A program made the translations under genes and the position numbers. 64,000 nucleotides of DNA from the NCBI GenBank assembly GCA_963739175.1, contig CAVTZH010000001.1:744001-808000 (forward strand), given 5' to 3'. This DNA comes from VAZQ01 sp963739175. Its GTDB lineage: Bacteria > Pseudomonadota > Alphaproteobacteria > Rhizobiales > Xanthobacteraceae. Under the pieces are notes generated by a model. It was not told the origin of the DNA, made no database searches, and worked only from the letters and a program-made list of their open reading frames with translations. Below are positions 8,604 through 16,974 of this stretch, piece by piece. Each line of letters starts with the position of its first letter. Position 1 is the first letter of the stretch.

Positions 8604-9734
8604 TTATATCTTGAGCCTGTATACCCGGCGGGCATTGTCCTGGAACAGCTTTCGCCGGTCGGCCTCGCTCAGCCATGTGAACGTGTCGATCATACGCTTG
8701 GTATCGTCGTAATGATGCCCGGTTTCCGGATCGACGCCGCGCACCGCCCCAACCACTTCCGAGGCGAACAGGATGTTGTCGATCGGCACCGTCTTGAGCA
8801 GCAGCTCGAGACCCGGCCGGTAGTACACGCAGGTGTCGAAATAGACGTTCTTCAGGAGCTCGGTCAGCGGCGGGCGCTTCATGTCCTGCGCCAGCCCGCG
8901 ATAACGGCTCCAGTGATAGGGAATTGCGCCGCCGCCGTGCGGGATGACGAAGCGCAGCGTCGGAAAGTCCTTGAACAGATCGCCGGTCACGAGCTGCATG
9001 AACACTGCGGTGTTGGCGTTGAGATAGTGCGAGCCGGTGCCGTGGAAATTCGGGTTGGCCGACGCGCTGGCATGGATCATCGCCGGCACGTCGAGCTCCA
9101 CGAGCTTCTCGTACAGCGGATACCACCAGCGGTCCGTCATCGGCGGGTCGCGCCAATAGCCGCCGGACGGATCGGGATTGATGTTGCATCCGACGAAGCC
9201 GAGCTGCTTGACCATGCGTTCAAGCTCGGCGACGCAATTCTTCGGCGACACCCCGGGCGATTGCGGCAACTGCCCGACCCCGATGAAATTCTCGGGATAG
9301 AGCTTGCAGACGCGATGGATGAGGTCGTTGAAAAGCTGCGACCACTCGATGCTGGTCGCCTCGTTGCCGAGGTGGTGACCCATCGCCCCGGCGATCGGAG
9401 AGAAGATCGTGACGCTGGTGCCCCGCTCGCGCTGCAGCTTGAGCTGTTGCTGGACGCTGGCGCGGACTTCGTCATCGCTGAAATTCAGCATCGCTTTCGA
9501 CGGGGCCTTCGATGGCTCCTTCACCGCGGCGAGCTGCAGGTCGCGGAATTCCCGCATCCCCTTCGGGACGGTGGTGTAGTGGCCGTGCACGTCGATGATG
9601 GTCAGCTTGGCGCCGGCACCCGAGGCGGCCGGCTGCGCCAGGCCGGCGCCGCCGCCCGCGGACAGCGCAACCGCTCCCGCGCTGAGACCCTTGAGCAAGT
9701 CGCGTCGTGTCGTGGACATGACGGTGGTGGACAT
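8604..9734 (-). CDS. Amidohydrolase-2 family protein resembling 4-oxalomesaconate hydratase (LigJ), Tat-exported
   Basis: TIM-barrel metal-dependent amidohydrolase of 376 residues. A twin-arginine signal (TTRRDLLKG) precedes the barrel, so export is likely, unusual for this enzyme class. Early metal ligands appear in IIDVHGHYT. The blocks DRWWYPLYEKLVELDVPA and RFVIPHGGGAIPYH match LigJ-type hydratases or decarboxylases of protocatechuate 4,5-cleavage. Start ATG 9734 has GGGAGG five bases upstream, better than the longer frame to 9758. The substrate is unknown; the Tat signal argues against a plain cytoplasmic LigJ. Confidence 0.82.
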   Translation of the reverse strand: MSTTVMSTTRRDLLKGLSAGAVALSAGGGAGLAQPAASGAGAKLTIIDVHGHYTTVPKGMREFRDLQLAAVKEPSKAPSKAMLNFSDDEVRASVQQQLKLQRERGTSVTIFSPIAGAMGHHLGNEATSIEWSQLFNDLIHRVCKLYPENFIGVGQLPQSPGVSPKNCVAELERMVKQLGFVGCNINPDPSGGYWRDPPMTDRWWYPLYEKLVELDVPAMIHASASANPNFHGTGSHYLNANTAVFMQLVTGDLFKDFPTLRFVIPHGGGAIPYHWSRYRGLAQDMKRPPLTELLKNVYFDTCVYYRPGLELLLKTVPIDNILFASEVVGAVRGVDPETGHHYDDTKRMIDTFTWLSEADRRKLFQDNARRVYRLKI

Positions 9735-9884
9735 GATGACCTCCCGAAGCTCTCCCATCGCGCGGGAGTTGGAGGGAGGCTAGCAACAGACATGTCTCTT
9801 CACCATGTCTACGGCCAACCCGGCCGGATGGTTTGTCATGGGTGCTATATGGGCCGGTTTCGCGCAGGCTAGCCGAGATTTCCA

Positions 9885-10442
9885 ATGTCCCGCCGACGTC
9901 AATGGATCATCGTGATTGCTGCGCTGATAGGCGTCGCCTGGGTCGGGTATCAGTTCCTCCTTCGCGGTCATCGCCTGAGTTTTGTCCCCGAAGCCATGGG
10001 AGTCTCGAACATCCTCTATGCAGCCGAGGAATCCTCCTGGGGCTTTGGACCTGGCGGGAACGGAACCAGCATCATTGTCTATGAAATGCCGACGGCCATT
10101 GCCGCCCGGCTACAAGCGCAGGGGCTCAAGTATCTTGAAGACCTGCCGCAGCAGTCGACCGGCTGGCGCGGCCAATATTCGACCTGGCTGTCGACGCCAG
10201 TCACGTCAGACCCAAGATGGGAGTGGCCCCGATCGCTAGCGGGGCTGCACGGCGGTTGGAGTTCCCCCGGCATTGGCGACTATTTGTTCCGAAACGGCGA
10301 TTTACTCCGACTCGATCAGGGCATCGAGCAGTTGGTGAATGACGCGATCCTGCGGCCCGGGAGTTACTATGCCTACGGGCGAATTGGCGTCATCATTCTC
10401 ATCCCGGCGTCGAGGCGCATCGTCTTTGCCTACCGTGGTTAG
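9885..10442 (+). CDS. Hypothetical membrane-anchored protein
   Basis: I do not recognise this 185-residue protein. It has a basic N-terminus followed by one hydrophobic helix (about residues 7-27, WIIVIAALIGVAWVGYQFLL), then a soluble, probably periplasmic domain with no known motif. Base composition is less GC-rich than its neighbours, with several AT-ending codons, which hints at different ancestry. It is a lone plus-strand gene between two minus-strand genes. Confidence 0.6.
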   Translation: MSRRRQWIIVIAALIGVAWVGYQFLLRGHRLSFVPEAMGVSNILYAAEESSWGFGPGGNGTSIIVYEMPTAIAARLQAQGLKYLEDLPQQSTGWRGQYSTWLSTPVTSDPRWEWPRSLAGLHGGWSSPGIGDYLFRNGDLLRLDQGIEQLVNDAILRPGSYYAYGRIGVIILIPASRRIVFAYRG

Positions 10443-10507
10443 CTCAAGCCCATCGTGAGGTGATGCGTGATCGCAGTCGCCACACCGGCGATCGCTCACG
10501 AAAACCC

Positions 10508-11657
10508 TTACGGCATGAAGCGCTCGCCGTCCGGGAACTTGGCGAACGTGCCCTCCGGCACCTTGAAATTGGTGGCGAGGAGAAGGTGCGGATTGGCCGC
10601 CATCCAGGCGGTGAGCGAGATCGAACTCGTAGGCGCCGCTGTTGAGCACGATCAGGAGCTCGACGTCGTCCTTGCCGGCATTCTCGATGTAGTGGCCGTA
10701 CCCCTGCGGCACATAGCCGACGTCGCCGGCGCCGAACTCCTCGGTGCGGGTGCGGCCGTGCGAGCCGAACACACCCAGGCGGGCGCGACCCGAGATGTAG
10801 TACTGCCATTCGTCGGCATTCGGGTGCCAGTGCAGCTCACGCAGGCTGCCGGGCCTGATGCGCATCAGCGCGCCAGTCATGGTCGCGGAGATCGGAAACT
10901 CCCGCTGCGACACGAGACGGTTGGTGCCGCCGCGATAGACCTGCGGCTTTTGCGCCAGCAGGCGATAGCGGTGCGTGAGCGCATCGCTCCTCAGCGATCC
11001 GGGCTTGGGCTCGGCCGGCAAGGCCGGCGGCACCGGACCCTTGGCGATGTAGACCTCATCCTTCGGAAAGCGCGCGAAGGTTTCCGCCGGCACGCCGAAA
11101 GTCTTCGCCAGCACGTCGCGCGGCGTGTGACCGATCCAGTCGGTGATGCTGAAGGTGCCGAACTCCGAGAAATAGCCGTTGTCGAACACCAGCACGAATT
11201 GGCAGTTCTCGCGGCCGATGCCCTGGATCGAGTGGCCGTGGCCGCGCGGGAAGTACCAGACGTCGCCTGCGGCGAAGTCGGCCACCTCGGATTTGCCTTG
11301 CGGGTCGATCGTGGTGACGCGGCAGGCCCCGGTGATCACATAGGCCCACTCCGCCGCATTGGCGTGCCAATGCAACTCGCGAAGGGCGCCGGGCTCGAGT
11401 TGCATGAGCACGCCCGCGAGCTTCTCCGAAACCGGGAACTCGGCGACGGTCGCCTCCTTCGCCCAGCCGCCGTCCCACGTCTTCGGCTTCCTGGCGCCGA
11501 GCGGAAAGCGAAAGGACGGCAGCTCGTTTCCAGCGAGCACCTTGGGCGTGGGGCCGGACGGTGGCTGACCCTGGGCGGCTGCTTCGCTGGCAGCGACCGC
11601 CGCCAGCATCCCCCCGGCGGCGCCCCCCAGCACGTTTCGACGCGAAAAATCGGACAT
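10508..11657 (-). CDS. Oxalate decarboxylase-like bicupin, Tat-exported (C-terminal frameshift)
   Basis: Manganese bicupin of the oxalate decarboxylase family, converting oxalate to formate and CO2 in characterised members. A Tat signal (SRRNVLGG) precedes two cupins, with HWH ligand pairs at about residues 96-98 and 276-278. The active-site lid reads SEFGT (about 164-168) where Bacillus OxdC has SENST, keeping the catalytic Glu. The true C-terminus (ISLTAWMAANPHLLL to FMP) lies in another frame; an extra base at about 10624 explains this, so the gene ends at 10508. The start has GGAGG seven bases upstream. Confidence 0.87.
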
Positions 11658-11734
11658 GGTTTGACCTCCGTCCTGCTGATCGCCTCCAGGGACCGTGATC
11701 CGCCCCGATCATTGGCCGAGGATAGTTAAAGAAA

Positions 11735-11777
11735 GGCGCCCCCCTGCGGGGCCTCCTGAGCCCCAACAGGGGGCGCC
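11735..11777. other. Long GC-rich inverted repeat between divergent genes
   Basis: GGCGCCCCCCTG and CAGGGGGCGCC form a long stem, with GGGGC/GCCCC nested inside. It lies between the start regions of the OxdC-like gene and the DapA-like gene. It could be a regulator site or a transcript hairpin; no T-tract follows. Confidence 0.45.
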
Positions 11778-11825
11778 GGGCGGGCCGCCCGTGCTATGAT
11801 GGCGCCGACCGCAAGGAGATGGAAA

Positions 11826-12791
11826 ATGCCCCGTCACGCCAGCTACGTGCCCCACGGTGTCATCCCGGCCGTGCTGCTGCCGTTCCACGATGATCTCTCG
11901 ATCGACGAGGCGAGCTTCCGCAGCCACCTGCGCGACGTGGCGGCGACCGAAGGGATTTCGGCGATCACCATCAACGCGCACTCCACCGAGGTCGCCTCCT
12001 GCACCTTCGAGGAGCAGAAGCGCGTGCTGGCGATCGCGCAGGACGAGATCGGCGCCAAGCTGCCGATCGTCAACGGCATCTGGGCCGACGGCAGCCTGGA
12101 GGCGGCGCGTATTGCACGCATGGCTGCTGATGGCGGCGCCTCGACGCTGCTGGTGTTCCCGCCGGCCCCGTTCACGCTGCAGCAGTCGCCGGAGATGGCG
12201 CTCGCCCACTTCAAGCGCATCGCCGACGCCACCGACCTGCCGATCATCGTGTTCCAGTATCCGCTGGCGACCGGCCAGGGCTATCCGCGCGACACGCTGC
12301 TCAAGATGTGCGAGCAGGTGCCGTCGATCCGCGCCATCAAGGACTGGGCCGGCAACGTGCCGCAGCACGAGATGCAGATCCGCACCCTGCAGAGCCTGCC
12401 GCGGCCGGTGAACGTGCTCACCACCCATTCGGCCTGGCTGTTCTCGTCGCTGGTGCTGGGCTGCAACGGGCTGCTCTCGGGCTCCGGCAGCGTGATCGCC
12501 GACCTGCAGGCGCAGCTCTACCGGGCGGTGCAGCGCAACGACCTCGCGGCGGCGAAGGCGCTCAACGACCGCATCTACCCGACCGCACGGGTGTTCTACG
12601 CCGAGCCCTGGGCCGACATGCACAACCGCATGAAGGAGGCGCTGGTGCTGCTCGGCCGCCTGCCGCGGGCGGTGGTGCGGCCGCCGCTGGTGAAGCTCGG
12701 CGCCGCCGAGATCGAGCGCATCCGCCAAGCGCTCGTTGAAGCAGGTCTGCTTGGCGCGAAAGGCCGCGAAAAGGCCCGCGACGCGGCGTGA
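11826..12791 (+). CDS. Dihydrodipicolinate synthase/N-acetylneuraminate lyase family aldolase
   Basis: Class I aldolase of the DapA/NanA superfamily, 321 residues. The Schiff-base Lys is seen in RAIKDWAG (about residue 172) and the catalytic Tyr in VFQYPLA (about 145). Members condense or cleave pyruvate-linked compounds; the exact substrate cannot be read, and the setting among catabolic genes argues for a catabolic lyase or dehydratase rather than lysine synthesis. Start ATG 11826 has AAGGAG eight bases upstream. It precedes a flavin monooxygenase gene in the same direction. Confidence 0.88.
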   Translation: MPRHASYVPHGVIPAVLLPFHDDLSIDEASFRSHLRDVAATEGISAITINAHSTEVASCTFEEQKRVLAIAQDEIGAKLPIVNGIWADGSLEAARIARMAADGGASTLLVFPPAPFTLQQSPEMALAHFKRIADATDLPIIVFQYPLATGQGYPRDTLLKMCEQVPSIRAIKDWAGNVPQHEMQIRTLQSLPRPVNVLTTHSAWLFSSLVLGCNGLLSGSGSVIADLQAQLYRAVQRNDLAAAKALNDRIYPTARVFYAEPWADMHNRMKEALVLLGRLPRAVVRPPLVKLGAAEIERIRQALVEAGLLGAKGREKARDAA

Positions 12792-12847
12792 GTTGTTAGC
12801 CGGCGTTGCCTCTTGCTGAACCCGCCGTGCCAACGGGACGCAATGAC

Positions 12848-14218
12848 ATGAAACGGCAGGTGCACCTCAATCTGTTCATCCACAGCCGTGGGCATCACGA
12901 GGCGTCATGGCGCCATCCGGCGGCCTCACCGCTGGCGCTGACCGACATCCGCTACTACCAGGACCTGGCGCAGCGCGCAGAGGCGACGCTGTTCGACTCG
13001 ATCTTCCTGGCCGACCAGCTCGCGCTCGGCGGCGACGTGGCACAGGCAGCGCGCAGCTGGCTCGAGCCGATCACGACGCTGGCGGCGATCGCGGTGGCAA
13101 CGAGCCGGATCGGGATGATCGCCACATGCTCGACCACCTACACCGAGCCGTTCAATCTGGCCCGGCAGTTCGGGTCGCTCGACCACATCAGCAATGGACG
13201 CATTGGCTGGAACATCGTCACCTCGTGGCTCGCCAGTGCAGCCGACAACTACGGCGACTCCGGCCAGGTGAGCCATAGCGAGCGCTATGCCCGCGGCGAG
13301 GAGTACATGGCCGTGGTCAAGGCGCTGTGGGACAGCTGGGCCGAGGATGCGGTGATCGACGACCGCGACGGCGGCCGCTACGCGAAGCTGGACCGCATCC
13401 GGCCGATCAATCACAAGGGCGAGTACTACCAGGTGGCCGGCCCGCTCAACATGCCGCGCTGTCCACAAGGCCGGCCGGTGCTGGTGCAGGCGGGATCGTC
13501 CGACACTGGCCGCGCCTTTGCGGCCCGGCATGCCGAGGCCGTGTTCACCGCCCATATGGAGAAGGCGACGGCGCAAGCGTTCTATACCGATCTCAAGGCG
13601 CTGGTGGCGGCCGAGGGACGCGCGCCCGAGCAGGTGCTGATCCTGCCCGGCCTGAGCCCGATGATTGCATCGACGGAGGCTGAGGCGCAGCGCCTCGCAC
13701 GCGAGGTGAACGAGCTGTCCGATCCCGAAGTCGGGCGCAAGCGGCTGTCCGGCCGGTTCGGTGGGCACGACTTCTCGCACCTGCCGCTCGACCGCCCGCT
13801 GATGCCCGAGGATTTTCCGCCGCCCAATTCGGTCGAGGCCGCGCGCAGCCGCACCGAAGTCATCCTGAGTGTGGTCCGACGGGAAAAGCCGACGCTGCGG
13901 CAATTGCTGGCGAGCCTCGCCGGGGCCCGTGGCCACTTCACCGCCGCCGGCACGCCGGAGCAGATCGCCGACCTGATCGAGGACTGGTTCACCGATGGCG
14001 CCGCCGATGGCTTCAACATCATGCCGCCGCTGCTGCCGGCGATGCTTGATGTGTTCAGCGCGGAGGTGATTCCGCTCCTGCAGCGGCGCGGGCTGTTCCG
14101 CCGGAGCTACGAGGGCCAGACGCTGCGCGAGCACTATGGCCTCGCCTGGCCTAAGAGCGCCTTCGACGGGGCAATGCCCCAGCAAGCACCGCACTTCGCC
14201 TCGTCGGCAGGCATTTGA
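12848..14218 (+). CDS. FMN-dependent LLM-class monooxygenase (NtaA/SnaA/DszA family)
   Basis: Luciferase-like TIM-barrel monooxygenase of 456 residues using reduced FMN from a partner reductase. Family blocks are clear: AEATLFDSIFLADQ near the N-terminus, NGRIGWNIVTSW, and PVLVQAGSS for flavin phosphate binding. Members oxidise compounds such as nitrilotriacetate, EDTA-like chelates or aromatic sulfur compounds. No flavin reductase gene is in the window. Start ATG 12848 begins MKRQVHLNLF; an in-frame start at 12806 is less likely. Confidence 0.9.
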   Translation: MKRQVHLNLFIHSRGHHEASWRHPAASPLALTDIRYYQDLAQRAEATLFDSIFLADQLALGGDVAQAARSWLEPITTLAAIAVATSRIGMIATCSTTYTEPFNLARQFGSLDHISNGRIGWNIVTSWLASAADNYGDSGQVSHSERYARGEEYMAVVKALWDSWAEDAVIDDRDGGRYAKLDRIRPINHKGEYYQVAGPLNMPRCPQGRPVLVQAGSSDTGRAFAARHAEAVFTAHMEKATAQAFYTDLKALVAAEGRAPEQVLILPGLSPMIASTEAEAQRLAREVNELSDPEVGRKRLSGRFGGHDFSHLPLDRPLMPEDFPPPNSVEAARSRTEVILSVVRREKPTLRQLLASLAGARGHFTAAGTPEQIADLIEDWFTDGAADGFNIMPPLLPAMLDVFSAEVIPLLQRRGLFRRSYEGQTLREHYGLAWPKSAFDGAMPQQAPHFASSAGI

Positions 14219-14295
14219 GGCGCCCGCGCTGGGCCCAGGGCCTTGATCCGGCCACCCATATTGTGGACATTGCGCCCGCCAACAGGACCTTAACG

Positions 14296-14622
14296 ATGAC
14301 CCATGCCCCCGACCTCGGCCAGCGCCGCAAGATCAACTGGCTGAACATCAACACCGTGCTGAGCGCCGCGATCCTGATCGGCGCCGAGGTGTTCGGCGCC
14401 GCCTACGCCGGCGGCTGGGCGGTGGAGAACCTGACCGGGCTCGGCAGCATCATCATCAGCATCGCGGGTTGGTTCGTCAGCTTTGTCGGCGTCACGCTGG
14501 AAGCTTCGCAGCGGGCCGGCGTGGTGCTGTTGCAGGTGATCTTCTTTGCCATCGGCGCCGGCGTCATGGTCGCGTTCGTCCGCCAGGCGTCGCGCGTCGA
14601 GCCGTTCACGTCGCGCCAGTAG
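14296..14622 (+). CDS. Small two-helix membrane protein, unknown function
   Basis: A 108-residue protein with two or three hydrophobic stretches (AILIGAEVFGAAYAGGW, then SIIISIAGWFVSFVGV and VVLLQVIFFAIGAGVMVAFV). No conserved motif is recognised. It is followed by a non-coding stretch that leads into the first polyamine leader RNA. Start ATG 14296 gives a polar N-terminus. Confidence 0.65.
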   Translation: MTHAPDLGQRRKINWLNINTVLSAAILIGAEVFGAAYAGGWAVENLTGLGSIIISIAGWFVSFVGVTLEASQRAGVVLLQVIFFAIGAGVMVAFVRQASRVEPFTSRQ

Positions 14623-14697
14623 AGCCACGCGAGCGAGCGCGCGACGGTCACGAGCGCGCGACGCTCAGAAATTTTTCACCCAAGTTGCAATTTTTTC

Positions 14698-14726
14698 TTG
14701 ATTGTGACGGCACAATTCCTTATGTG
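14698..14726 (+). promoter_or_regulatory. Candidate sigma-70 promoter for polyamine leader 1
   Basis: TTGATT at 14698-14703 and TATGTG at 14721-14726 with 17-base spacing, in an AT-rich patch. The conserved leader sequence begins just downstream, at about 14733. The -10 match is weak. Confidence 0.45.
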
Positions 14727-14732
14727 CGCCCT

Positions 14733-15159
14733 CGCCCTATTTCGCACGTGCCTGTGGCCGCGTGCTGGTCGGTGGGCATCCGGACAAGAGGCCGGACAGC
14801 CGCCAAGGAAGCGATCTGGCTTTCTTACCATGCGACCAGCAGCCGGAGGCGAAACCGGCGCACCCCGTCCTCAGCGGGGGACGCGGCTTAAAGCAACGAC
14901 GGAGCGGGCTTCTGTGGTCTCGTCGGCCCTCCAAAGGTCGACACCTAAGAGGCTTGTCCATCTTGCCGGCCGTGCGGACGGGATCTCCCGCTCCAAACCA
15001 AGGCAGCATCTCGGGTGACGAGCCCGGCGCGCCTGTTTCCGTGTCTCCATCGCACGGCAGGCAAACCGACCTCACCCGCTGACGCCGGGCGCGTTCGCGC
15101 GCGCCTGAACTGCAACCTGGGCCGTGCAAAAGGCCCGTGGCTTGGTGAGGAGAGCGCAC
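14733..15159 (+). ncRNA. speF-type leader RNA, copy 1, upstream of ornithine/lysine decarboxylase
   Basis: This 5' untranslated region shares several blocks with 18690-19111: TTTCGCACGTGCCTGTGGCC, CCGGACAAGAGGCCGGACAG, AGCCGGAGGCGAAACCGGCG, and GACGCGGCTTAAAGCAACGA. Hairpins include CCGG/CCGG, CCCC/GGGG, GTCGGCC (14922-14928) with GGTCGAC (14936-14942), and an enclosing GCTTCT (14908-14913) with AGAGGC (14948-14953). Length, position and host group fit the speF motif, a structured RNA family known upstream of alphaproteobacterial ornithine decarboxylases. Assignment to that family is from memory; the structure and conservation are seen directly. It probably controls expression of the next gene. 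Confidence 0.8.
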
Positions 15160-16302
15160 ATGACCCAGCGCATCCGTGACTTCCTGCGTAACCGCCGCGA
15201 CACTGGCCGCGACGAAGGCCCGTGCCTTGTCGTCGACCTCGAGGTCGTGCGCGAGAACTACCTGACCTTCGCGAAGACGCTCCCCGACACGCGCGTGTTC
15301 TACGCCGTGAAGGCGAACCCGGCGCCGGAGGTGCTGTCGCTGCTGGCCTCGCTCGGCTCCTGCTTCGACACCGCCTCGATCCCCGAGATCGAGATGGTGC
15401 TGGCGGCTGGTGCAACGGCCGACCGCATCTCCTTCGGCAACACCATCAAGAAGGAGCGCGACGTCGCGCGCGCCTATGCGCTCGGCGTGCGGCTGTTCGC
15501 CGTCGACTGCAAGGCCGAGGTCGAGAAGGTCGCCCGCTCGGCGCCCGGCTCCAAGGTGTTCTGCCGCATCCTCTCCGACTGCGCCGGGGCGGAGTGGCCG
15601 CTGTCGCGCAAGTTCGGCTGCGAGCCCTCGATGGCCGCGGACGTGCTGGAGCACGCCCACCGGCTGGGGCTCGAGGCCCACGGCGTGTCGTTCCACGTCG
15701 GCTCGCAGCAGCGCAACACCAACGCCTGGGACCGCGCCTTGGCGCAGGCTGCCGCCGTTTTCCGCGAATGCGGCGAGCGCGGCATCAACCTCGCCATGGT
15801 CAATCTCGGTGGCGGGTTCCCGACCAAGTACCTGAAGAACGTGCCGACGGTGAAGTCCTACGGCTCGGCGATCTTCCGTGCGCTGCGGCGCCACTTCGGC
15901 AACCGCATCCCGGAGACCATCATCGAGCCGGGCCGCGGCATGGTCGGCAACGCCGGCGTGATCGAGTCCGAGGTCGTGCTCGTCTCCAAGAAGAGCGAGG
16001 ACGACGACGTGCGCTGGGTCTATCTCGACATCGGCAAGTTCGGCGGCCTCGCCGAGACGATGGACGAGTCGATCCGCTACCCGATCCGCACCCCGCGGGA
16101 CGGCGACGCGCTGGCGCCTTGCGTGCTGGCGGGGCCGACCTGCAACTCGGCGGACGTGCTGTACGAGAAGCAGCCCTACCCGCTCCCGGTCAGCCTGGAG
16201 ATCGGCGACAAGGTGCTGATCGAAGGCACCGGCGCCTACACCGCGACCTACTCCGCGGTGGCCTTCAACGGCTTCCCGCCGTTGCAGACCTTCCACATCT
16301 GA
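15160..16302 (+). CDS. Ornithine/lysine decarboxylase, alanine-racemase fold (paralogue 1)
   Basis: PLP enzyme of 380 residues that decarboxylates ornithine (putrescine) and often lysine (cadaverine). The PLP Lys lies in YAVKANPAP (about residue 51). HVGSQQ, NLGGGFP, EPGRGMVGNAG and the catalytic Cys in GPTCNSADVLYE complete the fold type III active site. It sits directly behind a conserved leader RNA and ahead of a GNAT gene and homospermidine synthase, so the product is likely consumed by the latter. A close paralogue is at 19112-20242. Substrate choice between ornithine and lysine cannot be settled by eye. Confidence 0.94.
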   Translation: MTQRIRDFLRNRRDTGRDEGPCLVVDLEVVRENYLTFAKTLPDTRVFYAVKANPAPEVLSLLASLGSCFDTASIPEIEMVLAAGATADRISFGNTIKKERDVARAYALGVRLFAVDCKAEVEKVARSAPGSKVFCRILSDCAGAEWPLSRKFGCEPSMAADVLEHAHRLGLEAHGVSFHVGSQQRNTNAWDRALAQAAAVFRECGERGINLAMVNLGGGFPTKYLKNVPTVKSYGSAIFRALRRHFGNRIPETIIEPGRGMVGNAGVIESEVVLVSKKSEDDDVRWVYLDIGKFGGLAETMDESIRYPIRTPRDGDALAPCVLAGPTCNSADVLYEKQPYPLPVSLEIGDKVLIEGTGAYTATYSAVAFNGFPPLQTFHI

Positions 16303-16309
16303 GATCGCC

Positions 16310-16334
16310 GGGAGCCGGCCGAAAGCCGGCTCCC
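16310..16334 (+). terminator. Stable hairpin after decarboxylase 1
   Basis: Perfect 10-bp stem GGGAGCCGGC / GCCGGCTCCC around a CGAAA loop, eight bases after the stop codon. No T-tract follows, so it may stabilise the 3' end or attenuate read-through to the GNAT gene rather than terminate fully. Confidence 0.55.
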
Positions 16335-16385
16335 ATGTCCCCTGAAGCTCTACGGGCGCCACTCGCGCCACGGGAGGACACGAGC

Positions 16386-16949
16386 ATGATCACGATCAGG
16401 AAAGAATTTCACCGAGACGTCGAGGCACGCGAGGCGTTGCTCGACCAATGCTTCGGCGACGCCCGCTTCCAGAAGGCGGCCGAGCGGCTGCGCGAAGGCC
16501 GCCAGCCGGCGCCCAACCTCTCGTTCGTGGCGTCGGACCGCGGCCGTGTCGTCGGCACCGCGCGGCTGTGGAACGTCTCCGCCGGCCCGTCGCGGCCCGC
16601 GCTGCTGCTCGGGCCGATTGCCGTGCACCCGGACTTCCGGTGCCAGGGCCTGGGCGGCGCGCTGGTCGAGCGTTCGCTGGACGAGGCCAAGCGGCTGGGC
16701 CACCGGGCGGTGATGCTGGTCGGCGACGCGCCCTACTACGAGCGTTTCGGCTTCTCGGCCGATGCGACCGGCGGCCTGTGGCTGCCGGGGCGCTACGACG
16801 CGAACCGCTTCCTGGCGCGCGAGCTCGCGCCCGGCGCGCTGTTCGGCGCGCGCGGTCTCGTCAGCCCGACCGGCCGTATTGAACCGAAGCCGGCCCTCTC
16901 GACACTCATTGCGCGCTCTGCCCACAGCGAATCCGCGCGCGCGGCCTGA
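16386..16949 (+). CDS. GNAT-family N-acetyltransferase
   Basis: Acetyltransferase of 187 residues. The acetyl-CoA-binding block LLLGPIAVHPDFRCQGLGGAL carries the Q/RxxGxG/A motif, followed by VMLVGDAPYYERFGF, typical of the YhbS-type subgroup. Start ATG 16386 has GGAGG eight bases upstream. Its place between ornithine decarboxylase and homospermidine synthase makes a polyamine a plausible substrate, which is inference. The C-terminal tail after about residue 160 is low in conserved motifs. Confidence 0.88.
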   Translation: MITIRKEFHRDVEAREALLDQCFGDARFQKAAERLREGRQPAPNLSFVASDRGRVVGTARLWNVSAGPSRPALLLGPIAVHPDFRCQGLGGALVERSLDEAKRLGHRAVMLVGDAPYYERFGFSADATGGLWLPGRYDANRFLARELAPGALFGARGLVSPTGRIEPKPALSTLIARSAHSESARAA

Positions 16950-16974
16950 CCCCTCTTGCCTGGGAGTACCCGAT

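Noticed and set aside
14748..14891. Arg-rich leader peptide in the polyamine leaders (SRRRNRRTP before a stop)
   Set aside because: The start-to-stop frame is not kept between the two copies; spacer lengths differ and shift the middle frame, so conservation is of RNA rather than peptide.
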